A program made the position numbers and the translations under genes. The notes under the pieces are model-generated. The model did not search any database and was not told the origin of the DNA. It was given only the letters and a program-made list of their open reading frames with translations. 10,386 nt of DNA from an uncultured Coriobacteriales bacterium. Lineage in GTDB: Bacteria > Actinomycetota > Coriobacteriia > Coriobacteriales > UMGS124. Each line of letters begins with the position of its first letter. Position 1 is the stretch's first letter. Below are positions 4,342-10,386 of this stretch, one piece after another. Where the stretch lies: contig CAKUKJ010000051.1 in the NCBI GenBank assembly GCA_934662525.1, positions 1 to 10,386 on the forward strand, in the 5' to 3' direction.

Positions 4342-5199
4342 ATGCAAAGCACTGAGATCGAGAAACGCAAGCTCACACTCGATGAACTCGCCCATGAAGA
4401 GGACGGTGTAGAGTTTTGGTATGCCAGAGAAATCATGGAACACCTTGGGTATGTGCGCTGGGAAAACTTCTATGAGACAATTAAACGCGCAATGATTTCA
4501 TGCGAAACTGGCAAAACACCAGTTGATAACCATTTTCGTGAGGTCACGAAAATGGTTATGCTCGGCGTCGGCACTCAACGCCCGGTGCGCGATTACAAGC
4601 TCACGCGATATGCTTGCTACCTCATCGCCATGAATGGCGACCCTCGCAAAGAGGAAGTCGCCTTTGCGCAATCCTATTTCGCCATTGCGGCGCGCAAGCA
4701 AGAACTTATCGAACAGCGCATGGGAGAGTTACAGCGCCTTTCTGCACGCAAAACCTTGGCAGAGTCAGAGAAAGCCCTTGCCGCAGTGGCTTTCGAAAGA
4801 GGCGTTGACGGCGCAGGTTTTGCGCGCATCAAGTCACGCGGCGACTCGGTACTCTTCGGCGGCAACAGCACGAGCTCAATGAAAAAGAAGCTTGGCGTAC
4901 CCGAGAGGGCAGCACTTGCCGACTTTCTACCAGATGTGACTATCGCCGCAAAGAACCTCGCCAATTCCATGACCGCGCATAACGTCGCCGAAAAGGACTT
5001 GAGGGGCGTAAAACCAATCTGCGATGAGCATATGGGCAACAACCGCAGCATCCGCAAAACGCTTGTCGCCCGTGGCATCCGGCCTGAAGAACTGCCTGCC
5101 GAAGAAGATACCAAGAAGGTTGAGCGTCGTGTTAAGGCTGACGAACGGCATTTAAAAGCGGGCGATACAGGCTTTTTCACCGCAGTTGAGCGTGATTAG
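4342..5199 (+). CDS. dinD: DinD-family DNA damage-inducible protein, 285 aa
   Basis: The length and pattern match E. coli DinD (274 aa): residues 24-120 (EFWYAREIMEHLGYVRWENFYETIKRAMISCETG...DNHFREVTKMVMLG...VRDYKLTRYACYLIAMNGDPRKEEVAFAQSYFAIAARKQE) correspond to its BRO-N-like N-terminal half, and residues 125-255 to the helical C-terminal half ending in GIRPEELP. E. coli dinD is SOS-induced and its product interferes with RecA-driven strand exchange. In phages, members sit beside repressors and are candidates for antirepressors. Start ATG follows GGAG with a 5-nt spacer, 52 nt after the HTH gene. I see no clear LexA box (GAAC-N4-GTTC type) upstream, so DNA-damage control is not shown here. 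Confidence 0.88.
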   Translation: MQSTEIEKRKLTLDELAHEEDGVEFWYAREIMEHLGYVRWENFYETIKRAMISCETGKTPVDNHFREVTKMVMLGVGTQRPVRDYKLTRYACYLIAMNGDPRKEEVAFAQSYFAIAARKQELIEQRMGELQRLSARKTLAESEKALAAVAFERGVDGAGFARIKSRGDSVLFGGNSTSSMKKKLGVPERAALADFLPDVTIAAKNLANSMTAHNVAEKDLRGVKPICDEHMGNNRSIRKTLVARGIRPEELPAEEDTKKVERRVKADERHLKAGDTGFFTAVERD

Positions 5200-5263
5200 T
5201 TCTTCCAGAATTTTCAGAAGAACACAAAGCGCCCCGCAGCGTCCATCCCAACGCGTGCGGGGC
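5199..5263. other. Two hairpins between dinD and the integrase gene
   Basis: GTTCTTC (5199-5205) pairs with GAAGAAC (5217-5223), and GCCCCGCA (5231-5238) with TGCGGGGC (5256-5263); the latter can be extended by GCG/CGC. Neither is followed by a T-run on the plus strand. They may limit read-through from dinD into the integrase gene or mark an integrase-specific leader; no clear promoter is visible in the 102-bp gap. Confidence 0.45.
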
Positions 5264-5301
5264 AATGCCAACCCAGCGAGAGAAGGCAGGTGCATCATAG
5301 C

Positions 5302-6765
5302 ATGGCAGAAAACAAAAACCGAGCGGCAATCTATGCGCGTTTCAGCTCGCACAACCAGCGCAATGAAAGCATTGAGATACAGGTTGAGAAGTCCACGGAG
5401 TATTGCACGGCCCACGGTCTTGAGGTCGTGAAGATCTATGCCGACTATGCCCAGACGGGCCGCAACGTAGACCGCGACGGCTTCCAGCGCATGATGGAAG
5501 ACTCCCGCAAGGGCATGTTCGACTACGTGGTAATTTACAAGGTCACGCGCATCATGCGCAACCGTGACGAGATGGCGCTCGCTCGCATCATGCTGCGTAG
5601 GGCTGGCGTCGAAATCCTCTACGCCGGCGAAAACCTCGGCGAGGGCTCCACACGTGTGTTAAACCTCGGCATCCTTGAGGTGCTTGCGGAATGGGAAAGC
5701 GCCATAGACTCCGAGCGCATCCGCGACGGCATCCAGAAGAACGCCGCGCGTTGCATGGCGAGCGGCCAAACGCATTACGGGTGGGACGTCGTCAACGGCT
5801 ACTATCAGATCAATGAACATGAAGCCGCCGTGATGCGCAGGATGCGCGACATGTTGCTCTCCGGGCGCACGATGGCACAGATTACCCAAACCCTCAACGC
5901 AGCCGGCGAGCGCACGAGGCGAGGCAACGAGTTCAGGCCGGGCACAGTCAGCAAGCTGCTTCACCGTGAACAGAACTGCGGTGTGTATCAGTATGCCGGC
6001 GTGCGCGTGGAAAACGGCATGCCAGCCATCTGGCCGCGCGAGACGCAAGATCTCATCACGAGCGTGCTTAAGATGCGCCACCGCTCGCGCCGCCGCATAG
6101 ACAAAGAAGCCGAGTACCCTCTGAGTGGAAAGATGGTGTGTGAAAAGTGTGGACGTAGCTTCGTAGGCGTGAGCGGAACGTCTAAGAGCGGCCGCGTCTA
6201 CAATTACTACACATGCAAAAGCTGCCGCCGCTCATTCCGTCGCGAAGAAGTTGAAGAACTTGTGTGCGATTCCGTATTGGAATCGATTGCACAGCCTGAA
6301 ACCCGCGAACGCATTGCAGCCGTGATGGCTGAACACAATAACAACACAGAAACAAGAGACGAAAAGACATCCGAAATGGCCCGCATCCGCAAGGAGATCA
6401 AGGCAATCAACACGAAGTTTGAGCGCATCTGGGCCGCGATAGAGGCTGGAATCACCCCTCCCGGGGGTAAGGAGCGCGTCGATGAGCTAACGGCCCGAAA
6501 AACGGCTCTAGAAGCCGAGCTGAAGGCATGGGAAGAAAAGGAGGATACAGCCCTGACCTGGGATGATATTGCTACTTGGCTTGACAGTCTAACCCAGAAC
6601 CCAGACCCGGCGTACATCATCAACGGTTTCGTGCGTTTGATAGTGGTTTCTGGCGATGACCTGCGGCTTTACTTCACGTTCGACCCATGGCCCGATGATG
6701 AGCTTGACCCGCGTTACGGCACAAAAAAAAGACGAACCCACGTCCGAAAACGTGAGTTCGTCTAA
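5302..6765 (+). CDS. int: Large serine recombinase (phage integrase), 487 aa
   Basis: Residues 8-145 are the resolvase/invertase catalytic domain: YARFSSHNQRNESIEIQ with the nucleophilic serine at about 15, YADYAQTGRNVDRDGFQRMM, VIYKVTRIMRNRDE and ESAIDSERIRDGI. Residues 155-260 form the recombinase domain (HYGWDVVNGYYQINEHEAAVMRRM...LNAAGERTRRGNEFRPGTVSKLLH). A zinc ribbon follows with CEKC (280/283) and CKSC (305/308), then a coiled coil at about 345-412. The ATG at 5302 gives the usual family N-terminus; a GTG at 5290 is possible. The enzyme joins attP and attB without a tRNA-type homologous core. The last 12-13 codons lie in the terminator of tRNA-Ala. Five isoleucine codons are ATA. Confidence 0.93.
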   Translation: MAENKNRAAIYARFSSHNQRNESIEIQVEKSTEYCTAHGLEVVKIYADYAQTGRNVDRDGFQRMMEDSRKGMFDYVVIYKVTRIMRNRDEMALARIMLRRAGVEILYAGENLGEGSTRVLNLGILEVLAEWESAIDSERIRDGIQKNAARCMASGQTHYGWDVVNGYYQINEHEAAVMRRMRDMLLSGRTMAQITQTLNAAGERTRRGNEFRPGTVSKLLHREQNCGVYQYAGVRVENGMPAIWPRETQDLITSVLKMRHRSRRRIDKEAEYPLSGKMVCEKCGRSFVGVSGTSKSGRVYNYYTCKSCRRSFRREEVEELVCDSVLESIAQPETRERIAAVMAEHNNNTETRDEKTSEMARIRKEIKAINTKFERIWAAIEAGITPPGGKERVDELTARKTALEAELKAWEEKEDTALTWDDIATWLDSLTQNPDPAYIINGFVRLIVVSGDDLRLYFTFDPWPDDELDPRYGTKKRRTHVRKREFV

Positions 6766-6775
6766 GTCTCCAATG
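6720..6775. other. Likely element/chromosome junction (attachment site region)
   Basis: The serine integrase gene ends 8 nt before the 3' end of a host-type tRNA gene, the standard place for an element boundary. If the tRNA terminator is host DNA, the crossover lies inside the integrase 3' end; if the element supplies it, the crossover lies between 6763 and the tRNA. No copy of this sequence is visible elsewhere in the window, so the partner site is probably left of position 1. Confidence 0.45.
6723..6763 (-). terminator. Intrinsic terminator of tRNA-Ala, overlapping the integrase 3' end
   Basis: On the minus strand AGACGAACTCACGT (6763-6750) pairs with ACGTGGGTTCGTCT (6743-6730), 14 positions with one C-A mismatch, loop TTTCGG, then a run of eight T (6730-6723). 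It begins 10 nt downstream of the tRNA 3' end. All of it lies within the integrase coding sequence except the final base of the stem. Confidence 0.85.
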
Positions 6776-6849
6776 GTGGAGATGAGGGGATTCGAACCCC
6801 TGACCCCTTGACTGCCAGTCAAGTGCTCTCCCAACTGAGCTACACCCCC
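6774..6849 (-). tRNA. tRNA-Ala (GGC anticodon)
   Basis: The 76-nt minus-strand sequence folds as a cloverleaf: acceptor GGGGGTG/CATCTCC with two G-U pairs, D-arm GCTC/GAGC, anticodon stem TTGA/TCAA with loop CTGGCAG (anticodon GGC), T-arm AGGGG/CCCCT with loop TTCGAAT, discriminator A and an encoded CCA. It reads GCC/GCU alanine codons. It has its own promoter (6872-6900) and intrinsic terminator (6723-6763), so it is an independent host gene. It is intact, so integration next to it has not harmed it. Confidence 0.96.
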
Positions 6850-6871
6850 GTGGGTTGCGGTGCGAGGAGTT

Positions 6872-6900
6872 ATATTACGCGTCTCTCATCCCCAGTGCAA
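6872..6900 (-). promoter_or_regulatory. Promoter of tRNA-Ala
   Basis: On the minus strand TTGCAC (6900-6895), a 17-bp spacer and TAATAT (6877-6872) give a good sigma-70-type promoter. The discriminator is followed by the tRNA 5' end about 22 nt downstream of the -10 box. Confidence 0.75.
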
Positions 6901-6946
6901 GTACTTTCTCAAGAAAGTACGAGTTGTGGAGATACCTCCATAACTC
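6901..6946 (-). terminator. Tandem hairpins after the aldolase gene (possible terminator)
   Basis: GAGTTGTGGAG (6921-6931) pairs with CTCCATAACTC (6936-6946), 11 bp with one G-U pair and a 4-nt loop, and GTACTTTCT (6901-6909) pairs perfectly with AGAAAGTAC (6912-6920). On the minus strand the first stem is followed by CGTACTTTCTT, a poor T-tract. They lie between the aldolase stop and the tRNA-Ala promoter, the place for a terminator, but the signal is not classic. Confidence 0.5.
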
Positions 6947-6972
6947 AGCAAAACCAAGCGCATACCAGCGCC

Positions 6973-7920
6973 CTACTCAGCTTCCGGAGCCCTGTAGGGG
7001 TCGATGCCCTTGAAGACGTCGAGCGCCTCCTGGGGGTCGTAGTCGGAGAACGTGACGGCGCTGATGGCGCGCGTGAGGCGCACCGCCTCGTCGAGGCTGC
7101 GCTGGTGGATGTTGCGGCCCGTGGCGTTGCCGCAAGCCCCGCCCACATGAATCTGCTCCCAAAGCTGGGTCAGGAACGTCTCGGCGTCGACGGTGGAGCC
7201 GCCCGCGCACACAAGGCCCGTGCGCCCAGCAGCCATGCTCGCCTGCTTGAGAAGCTCGGCAGAGTTCTTGCCCTCCTCCTTGGGAGGGTTCACCTTCACG
7301 AAGTCGGCGCCCAGGCAGGCAGCGACGCCAGCCGCACCGGCGATGAGGTCGGCGGACTTCTCGTTAGTCACGGCCTTGCCGCGCGGGTAAATCCACAGCA
7401 CAACGAGCAGGCCATAGGCGTGAGCGTCGGCGATGAGTTGGCCGGCCTCCTCCACCATCTGGGCCTCAAACTCGCTTCCCAGGTAGATGGTGTAGCCCAC
7501 ACCTACGATGTTGGCGCCCATCTCGCGCATGTTGAGGACGGCGTCGAGGTCGGACAGCATCGGGGAGTAGGGATCGGCCTGGGCGGTCTTCACGAGGTTC
7601 GTCTTTGAGTTCATCTTGACGAGGTAGTTGATGTCGGGGTAATCGCCGGCATAGCGGGCGATGAGGCCGCGCTGGGCCGCAAGCACGCCGATGCACCCCT
7701 TGGCGCCGATCTTGAACAGATGCTCGGGGTCGGCGTCGCCCTTGTCGATGCCGTCGCCGTAAAAGTCGGCGTTGAGATGCTCGAACTTCTGATCGCACGC
7801 GTAGAGCATCAAGCGGCCTGTGCCGCGCGTGGCTGCCAGGAAGTTCTCACGGTATGTGTCCTTATACTCGGGCATGACGTCAAGCGGGACGCGCACGTCC
7901 TCAAAAGCGATCTTCTTCAT
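6973..7920 (-). CDS. Class I fructose-bisphosphate aldolase, DhnA/FbaB type, 315 aa
   Basis: This enzyme splits fructose 1,6-bisphosphate to dihydroxyacetone phosphate and glyceraldehyde 3-phosphate in the cytosol (glycolysis and gluconeogenesis) through a Schiff-base lysine. Residues 36-46 (RLMLYACDQKF) carry the conserved Asp of the first strand, residues 137-150 (NIVGVGYTIYLGSE) the conserved Tyr region, residues 206-213 (DFVKVNPP) the probable Schiff-base Lys209, and residues 237-242 (VCAGGST) with GRNIHQR (268-274) the phosphate-binding loops. ATG at 7920 has GGGAGG 5 nt upstream; the upstream in-frame ATG lacks one. It follows rel by 74 nt on the same strand. A related DeoC/LsrF-type aldolase with another substrate is possible. 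Confidence 0.85.
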   Translation of the reverse strand: MKKIAFEDVRVPLDVMPEYKDTYRENFLAATRGTGRLMLYACDQKFEHLNADFYGDGIDKGDADPEHLFKIGAKGCIGVLAAQRGLIARYAGDYPDINYLVKMNSKTNLVKTAQADPYSPMLSDLDAVLNMREMGANIVGVGYTIYLGSEFEAQMVEEAGQLIADAHAYGLLVVLWIYPRGKAVTNEKSADLIAGAAGVAACLGADFVKVNPPKEEGKNSAELLKQASMAAGRTGLVCAGGSTVDAETFLTQLWEQIHVGGACGNATGRNIHQRSLDEAVRLTRAISAVTFSDYDPQEALDVFKGIDPYRAPEAE

Positions 7921-7951
7921 GTCTTCCTCCCTTAAGATCAAACCGTTGCGG

Positions 7952-7986
7952 AAAACCCGCCCGCACACCAAGCAGCTGCAGGCGGG
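7952..7986 (-). terminator. Possible weak terminator/attenuator between rel and the aldolase gene
   Basis: On the minus strand CCCGCCTGCA (7986-7977) pairs with TGCGGGCGGG (7965-7956), 10 bp with one G-U pair, around an 11-nt loop, followed by four T (7955-7952). It begins 8 nt after the rel stop. With so short a T-tract it may only partly stop transcription before the aldolase gene. Confidence 0.5.
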
Positions 7987-7994
7987 AGATGAGC

Positions 7995-10334
7995 CTAAGC
8001 GCCCTTCTTCTTCGACGACTCGCCGGGTAGCGCACGACGGGCGTCGAGCACGCCCTCATAGCTCGCCAGGCGGTGCAGCAGGGGATCCAGCGCCTTGACG
8101 TTGGACAGCTCCACCAAGAAACGCAGATTGGACATGCCGTTCTTGTCGGTGCGCGTGCCGCACGACAGGATGTTGCCGCCCGCGTCGGAAATGGCGGTGG
8201 AGACATCGACGAGCAAGTGGGTGCGGTCCACGGCCTCCACGACAATCTCGACCTGGAACGTCGAGGCCAGGCCCGTGTCCCACGACACACCGATCATACG
8301 CCCCTCGGATTTGCGCAAATCGGAGACGTTGGGGCAATCGGCCCGATGCACGCTCACGCCGCGGCCCCTCGTCACAAAGCCCACGATGTCATCGCCCATG
8401 ACGGGGTTGCAGCAATGCGCAAGGCGAACGAGCAGCCCCTCTCCCCCCTCGACGAGGACGCCGTTCGAGGCTTTGGCACGCTTCTTGCGCTCGGCGGAGT
8501 TCTGCGCCGGGCGAGACAGGCGAGGAGCGCTGATGGGGTTCTGCAAGCTCGCAAGAGCGCGCTTCTCCGCCTCGGCCTGCGTGTCCACCGCGTCGTCGAG
8601 GATGGCCTTCACCTTCGAGGCGACCGTGCGTGCCGAGATCTTGCCGTTGCAGATGAACACGAACAGATCCTCGGGGCCCGAGACGCCGAACTCGACGGCA
8701 ACCTTGTTAAGCGAGCGCACCGTGCGCGGGGTGGAGATTCCCAAGCCGAGCTTGCGCAGCTCCTTGGCAAGCATGTCGCGCCCCGAGGCAGAGTCGTCGG
8801 CCTTGTTCATGCGGCTGAAGTAGGAGCGGATCTTTTGACGGGCGCCGGGCGTCTTCACGATGTTGAGCCAGTCGCGGCTCGGCTTGGCGTTGTTCTGCGT
8901 GATGATCTCGACGCGATCGCCCATCTGCAGCTCGTAGGACAGGGGCACAACCACGCCGTTCACCTTGGCGCCGATGCAGTGGTGGCCCACCTCGGTGTGC
9001 ACGGCGTAGGCGAAGTCGATGGGCGTGGAGCCCGCGCGCAGGACCTGCACCTCGCCTGCCGGCGTGAAAACGAAGACCTCCGAGTCGTACAGGTCAATCT
9101 TCACGGCCTCGAGGAACTCCTGGGGGTCAGACAGGTCGTCTTGCTGCGTCCAGTCGAGCGTGCGGCCCAGCCACGCAAGCTGGTCGTCGAGCTGCTGGGC
9201 GGAGGCCTGCTTGTCGCCGTCGGAGTTGCCGGCCTGCTTGTAAAGCCAGTGCGCCGCGATGCCGTACTCGGCGTGCTGGTTCATCTCCTCGGTGCGGATC
9301 TGCACCTCAAGCGGACGGCCGGCGGGGCCGATGACCGTCGTGTGGAGCGACTGGTACATGTTGAACTTGGGCATGGCGATGTAGTCTTTGAAGCGCCCGG
9401 GCATGGGCGTCCACAGCGAATGGACCGCGCCGAGCACGCTGTAGCAGTCGCGCACGTCCTCGGTGATGACGCGCAGCGCGATGAGGTCGTATATCTCGGA
9501 GAAGTCCTTGCCCTTGTTCTTCATCTTCATGTAGATGGAGTAGAGGTGCTTGGGCCTGCCCATAATGCGGAAATGCTCGATCTTGGCCTTCGCAAGCTCG
9601 TCGCGCAGGATGTTCTTGACCGTCTCAAGGTATTCCTCGCGCTCGGCGCGCGACTCCGCCACCATGCGCGCGACCTGGCGGTATTTCACCGGGTCGAGGT
9701 AGAAGAACGACAGGTCCTCAAGCTCCCATTTGATCGACGAGATTCCCAGGCGGTTGGCCAGAGGGGCATAGATGCTCATCGTCTCGTTCGCCTTGAAGAT
9801 GCGCCGGTCCTCGGGGATGGCCATGAGGGTGCGCATGTTGTGCAGGCGGTCGGCCAGCTTGATGATGATGACACGGATGTCCTTTGCCATGGCAAGGAAC
9901 ATCTTGCGCAGGTTGAGCGCCTGCTGCTCCGACAGGCTCGACACGGAGATGTTCGTGAGCTTCGTGACACCGTCCACCAGCTCGGACACCTGCGGGCCAA
10001 AGAGCTCCGTGAGCTCGTCGAGCGTGGCGTCGGTGTCCTCGACCGTGTCGTGCAGAAGGCCCGCGCACAGCATGTCGACGTCGGAGTGCAGGTTCTTGGC
10101 CAAGATGATGGCGACCTCGACGGGGTGGTTGATATACGGCTCGCCCGACTTGCGTTTCTGATCGCGATGATGCTCGCGGGCAAACTGATAGGCTCGCTCG
10201 ACCTTCTCGATCTCGGCGGGTCCCAGATAGGTAGAGGCAACCTCGCGCAGCTCGGGGAAGTTGTCGAGCTGGCCGGCAGGCGCAAGGGCCGGCGCGGTGG
10301 GGTCGTACTTTGAGTGGACGATGGAGTCAGCCAT
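7995..10334 (-). CDS. rel: Bifunctional (p)ppGpp synthetase/hydrolase (Rel), 779 aa
   Basis: Rel makes (p)ppGpp from ATP and GDP/GTP on amino-acid starvation and hydrolyses it otherwise, acting with stalled ribosomes. Residues 60-170 form the HD hydrolase with H70, H95-D96 (HDTVED) and ADRLHNMRT intact. Residues 245-350 form the synthetase (GRPKHLYSIYMKM, LIALRVI, RFKD at 314-317, YQSLHTTVIGP, EVQIRT); RFKD is the form of bifunctional enzymes, unlike EFDD of E. coli RelA. TGS is at 415-478, a Cys-Cys motif (HCCNPV) at 640-645, and a C-terminal ACT domain at about 693-770. ATG at 10334 follows GGGAGGAG with an 8-nt spacer. Full length; host gene outside the element. Confidence 0.97.
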   Translation of the reverse strand: MADSIVHSKYDPTAPALAPAGQLDNFPELREVASTYLGPAEIEKVERAYQFAREHHRDQKRKSGEPYINHPVEVAIILAKNLHSDVDMLCAGLLHDTVEDTDATLDELTELFGPQVSELVDGVTKLTNISVSSLSEQQALNLRKMFLAMAKDIRVIIIKLADRLHNMRTLMAIPEDRRIFKANETMSIYAPLANRLGISSIKWELEDLSFFYLDPVKYRQVARMVAESRAEREEYLETVKNILRDELAKAKIEHFRIMGRPKHLYSIYMKMKNKGKDFSEIYDLIALRVITEDVRDCYSVLGAVHSLWTPMPGRFKDYIAMPKFNMYQSLHTTVIGPAGRPLEVQIRTEEMNQHAEYGIAAHWLYKQAGNSDGDKQASAQQLDDQLAWLGRTLDWTQQDDLSDPQEFLEAVKIDLYDSEVFVFTPAGEVQVLRAGSTPIDFAYAVHTEVGHHCIGAKVNGVVVPLSYELQMGDRVEIITQNNAKPSRDWLNIVKTPGARQKIRSYFSRMNKADDSASGRDMLAKELRKLGLGISTPRTVRSLNKVAVEFGVSGPEDLFVFICNGKISARTVASKVKAILDDAVDTQAEAEKRALASLQNPISAPRLSRPAQNSAERKKRAKASNGVLVEGGEGLLVRLAHCCNPVMGDDIVGFVTRGRGVSVHRADCPNVSDLRKSEGRMIGVSWDTGLASTFQVEIVVEAVDRTHLLVDVSTAISDAGGNILSCGTRTDKNGMSNLRFLVELSNVKALDPLLHRLASYEGVLDARRALPGESSKKKGA

Positions 10335-10376
10335 GGTCGATGCTCCTCCCGAAAACCTCAGTGCTCGTCAGAGGGA

Positions 10377-10382
10377 AGTATA
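10377..10382 (-). promoter_or_regulatory. Possible -10 box of the rel promoter
   Basis: TATACT on the minus strand (10382-10377) lies about 36 nt upstream of the rel start codon if transcription begins near 10370. The -35 box would be beyond the window edge, so this is only a candidate. Confidence 0.35.
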
Positions 10383-10386
10383 GGCC

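Larger units (their letters stand above)
1..6773. mobile_element. Prophage or phage-like integrated element, right-hand portion
   Basis: The stretch from the left edge to the tRNA-Ala gene holds only element-type genes: a tyrosine recombinase, a DUF3310 protein, a replisome-organiser-like protein, several small overlapping ORFs, a tRNA, two divergent HTH regulators, a DinD-family protein and a large serine recombinase. Immediately to the right are housekeeping genes (aldolase, rel). The serine recombinase ends 8 nt from the tRNA-Ala 3' end, which places the element boundary there. The left end lies outside the window, and no structural phage genes are visible, so I cannot say whether the element is a complete prophage, a satellite or a remnant. 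Two tandem elements meeting near tRNA-Ile (3133-3208) is an alternative reading. Confidence 0.8.

Noticed and set aside
3143..6800. GGATTCGAACC shared by the two tRNA genes as a possible att core
   Set aside because: This is the universal T-arm sequence of tRNAs, not evidence of duplication by integration.
6808..7608. A 266-codon plus-strand open frame opposite the aldolase gene
   Set aside because: It starts inside tRNA-Ala, runs antisense to a clear aldolase and has low-complexity composition.
8073..10313. A 746-codon open frame on the plus strand opposite rel
   Set aside because: It mirrors rel over almost its whole length, a known effect of high-GC codon bias; the product is rich in Val, Leu, Gly, Asp, Ala and His with no domain, while the minus strand gives an intact full-length Rel.

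Overview
The window looks like the right-hand part of an integrated temperate phage (or phage-like element) joined to host chromosome in a high-GC actinobacterium. Host clues are a bifunctional Rel protein with the RFKD synthetase motif and the wording 'PKFNMYQSLHTTV', a DhnA/FbaB-type class I aldolase, and strong purine-rich ribosome binding sites. Coriobacteriia (Collinsella/Olsenella/Eggerthella-like) is my best guess; this is inference, with no search behind it.

Layout. Positions 1-2942 (minus strand) hold a tightly packed early-type phage operon, read right to left: a 72-aa protein, a TTG-started 140-aa protein with two membrane segments, a 141-aa phage protein, an 85-aa protein, a short replisome-organiser-like protein, a structured 328-bp gap with iteron-like repeats, a DUF3310 protein, a 65-aa Cys-rich protein, and the N-terminal part of a tyrosine recombinase that runs off the window. 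Four junctions are overlaps of exactly 4 or 20 nt or close to it, as expected of translational coupling. Position 3133-3208 is a tRNA-Ile with a UAU anticodon, also on the minus strand.

Positions 3322-6765 form a lysogeny-type control and integration module. A small HTH regulator and a previously hidden 42-aa membrane-type ORF point left. A second HTH regulator, a DinD-family protein and a 487-aa large serine recombinase point right. The 253-bp region between the two regulators carries divergent promoters and an unusually dense set of palindromes, including two ATAGCTAT sites inside the spacer of the leftward promoter. The leftward HTH is probably Cro-like, heading the early operon, and the rightward one the repressor co-transcribed with the integrase; the opposite assignment cannot be excluded.

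The element ends at a tRNA-Ala(GGC) gene (6774-6849, minus). The last codons of the serine integrase are read from the intrinsic terminator of that tRNA, so the attachment site is probably here. Beyond it lie host genes: a class I fructose-bisphosphate aldolase (6973-7920) and the (p)ppGpp synthetase/hydrolase rel (7995-10334), both on the minus strand and separated by a possible weak terminator.

Most worth a second look: the tRNA-Ile(UAU) beside element genes that use AUA codons, the integrase tail encoded by a terminator, two integrases of different families in one element, the operator array, the GTTGA(A/T)AAC iterons, and a 24-bp direct repeat 1,498 bp apart.
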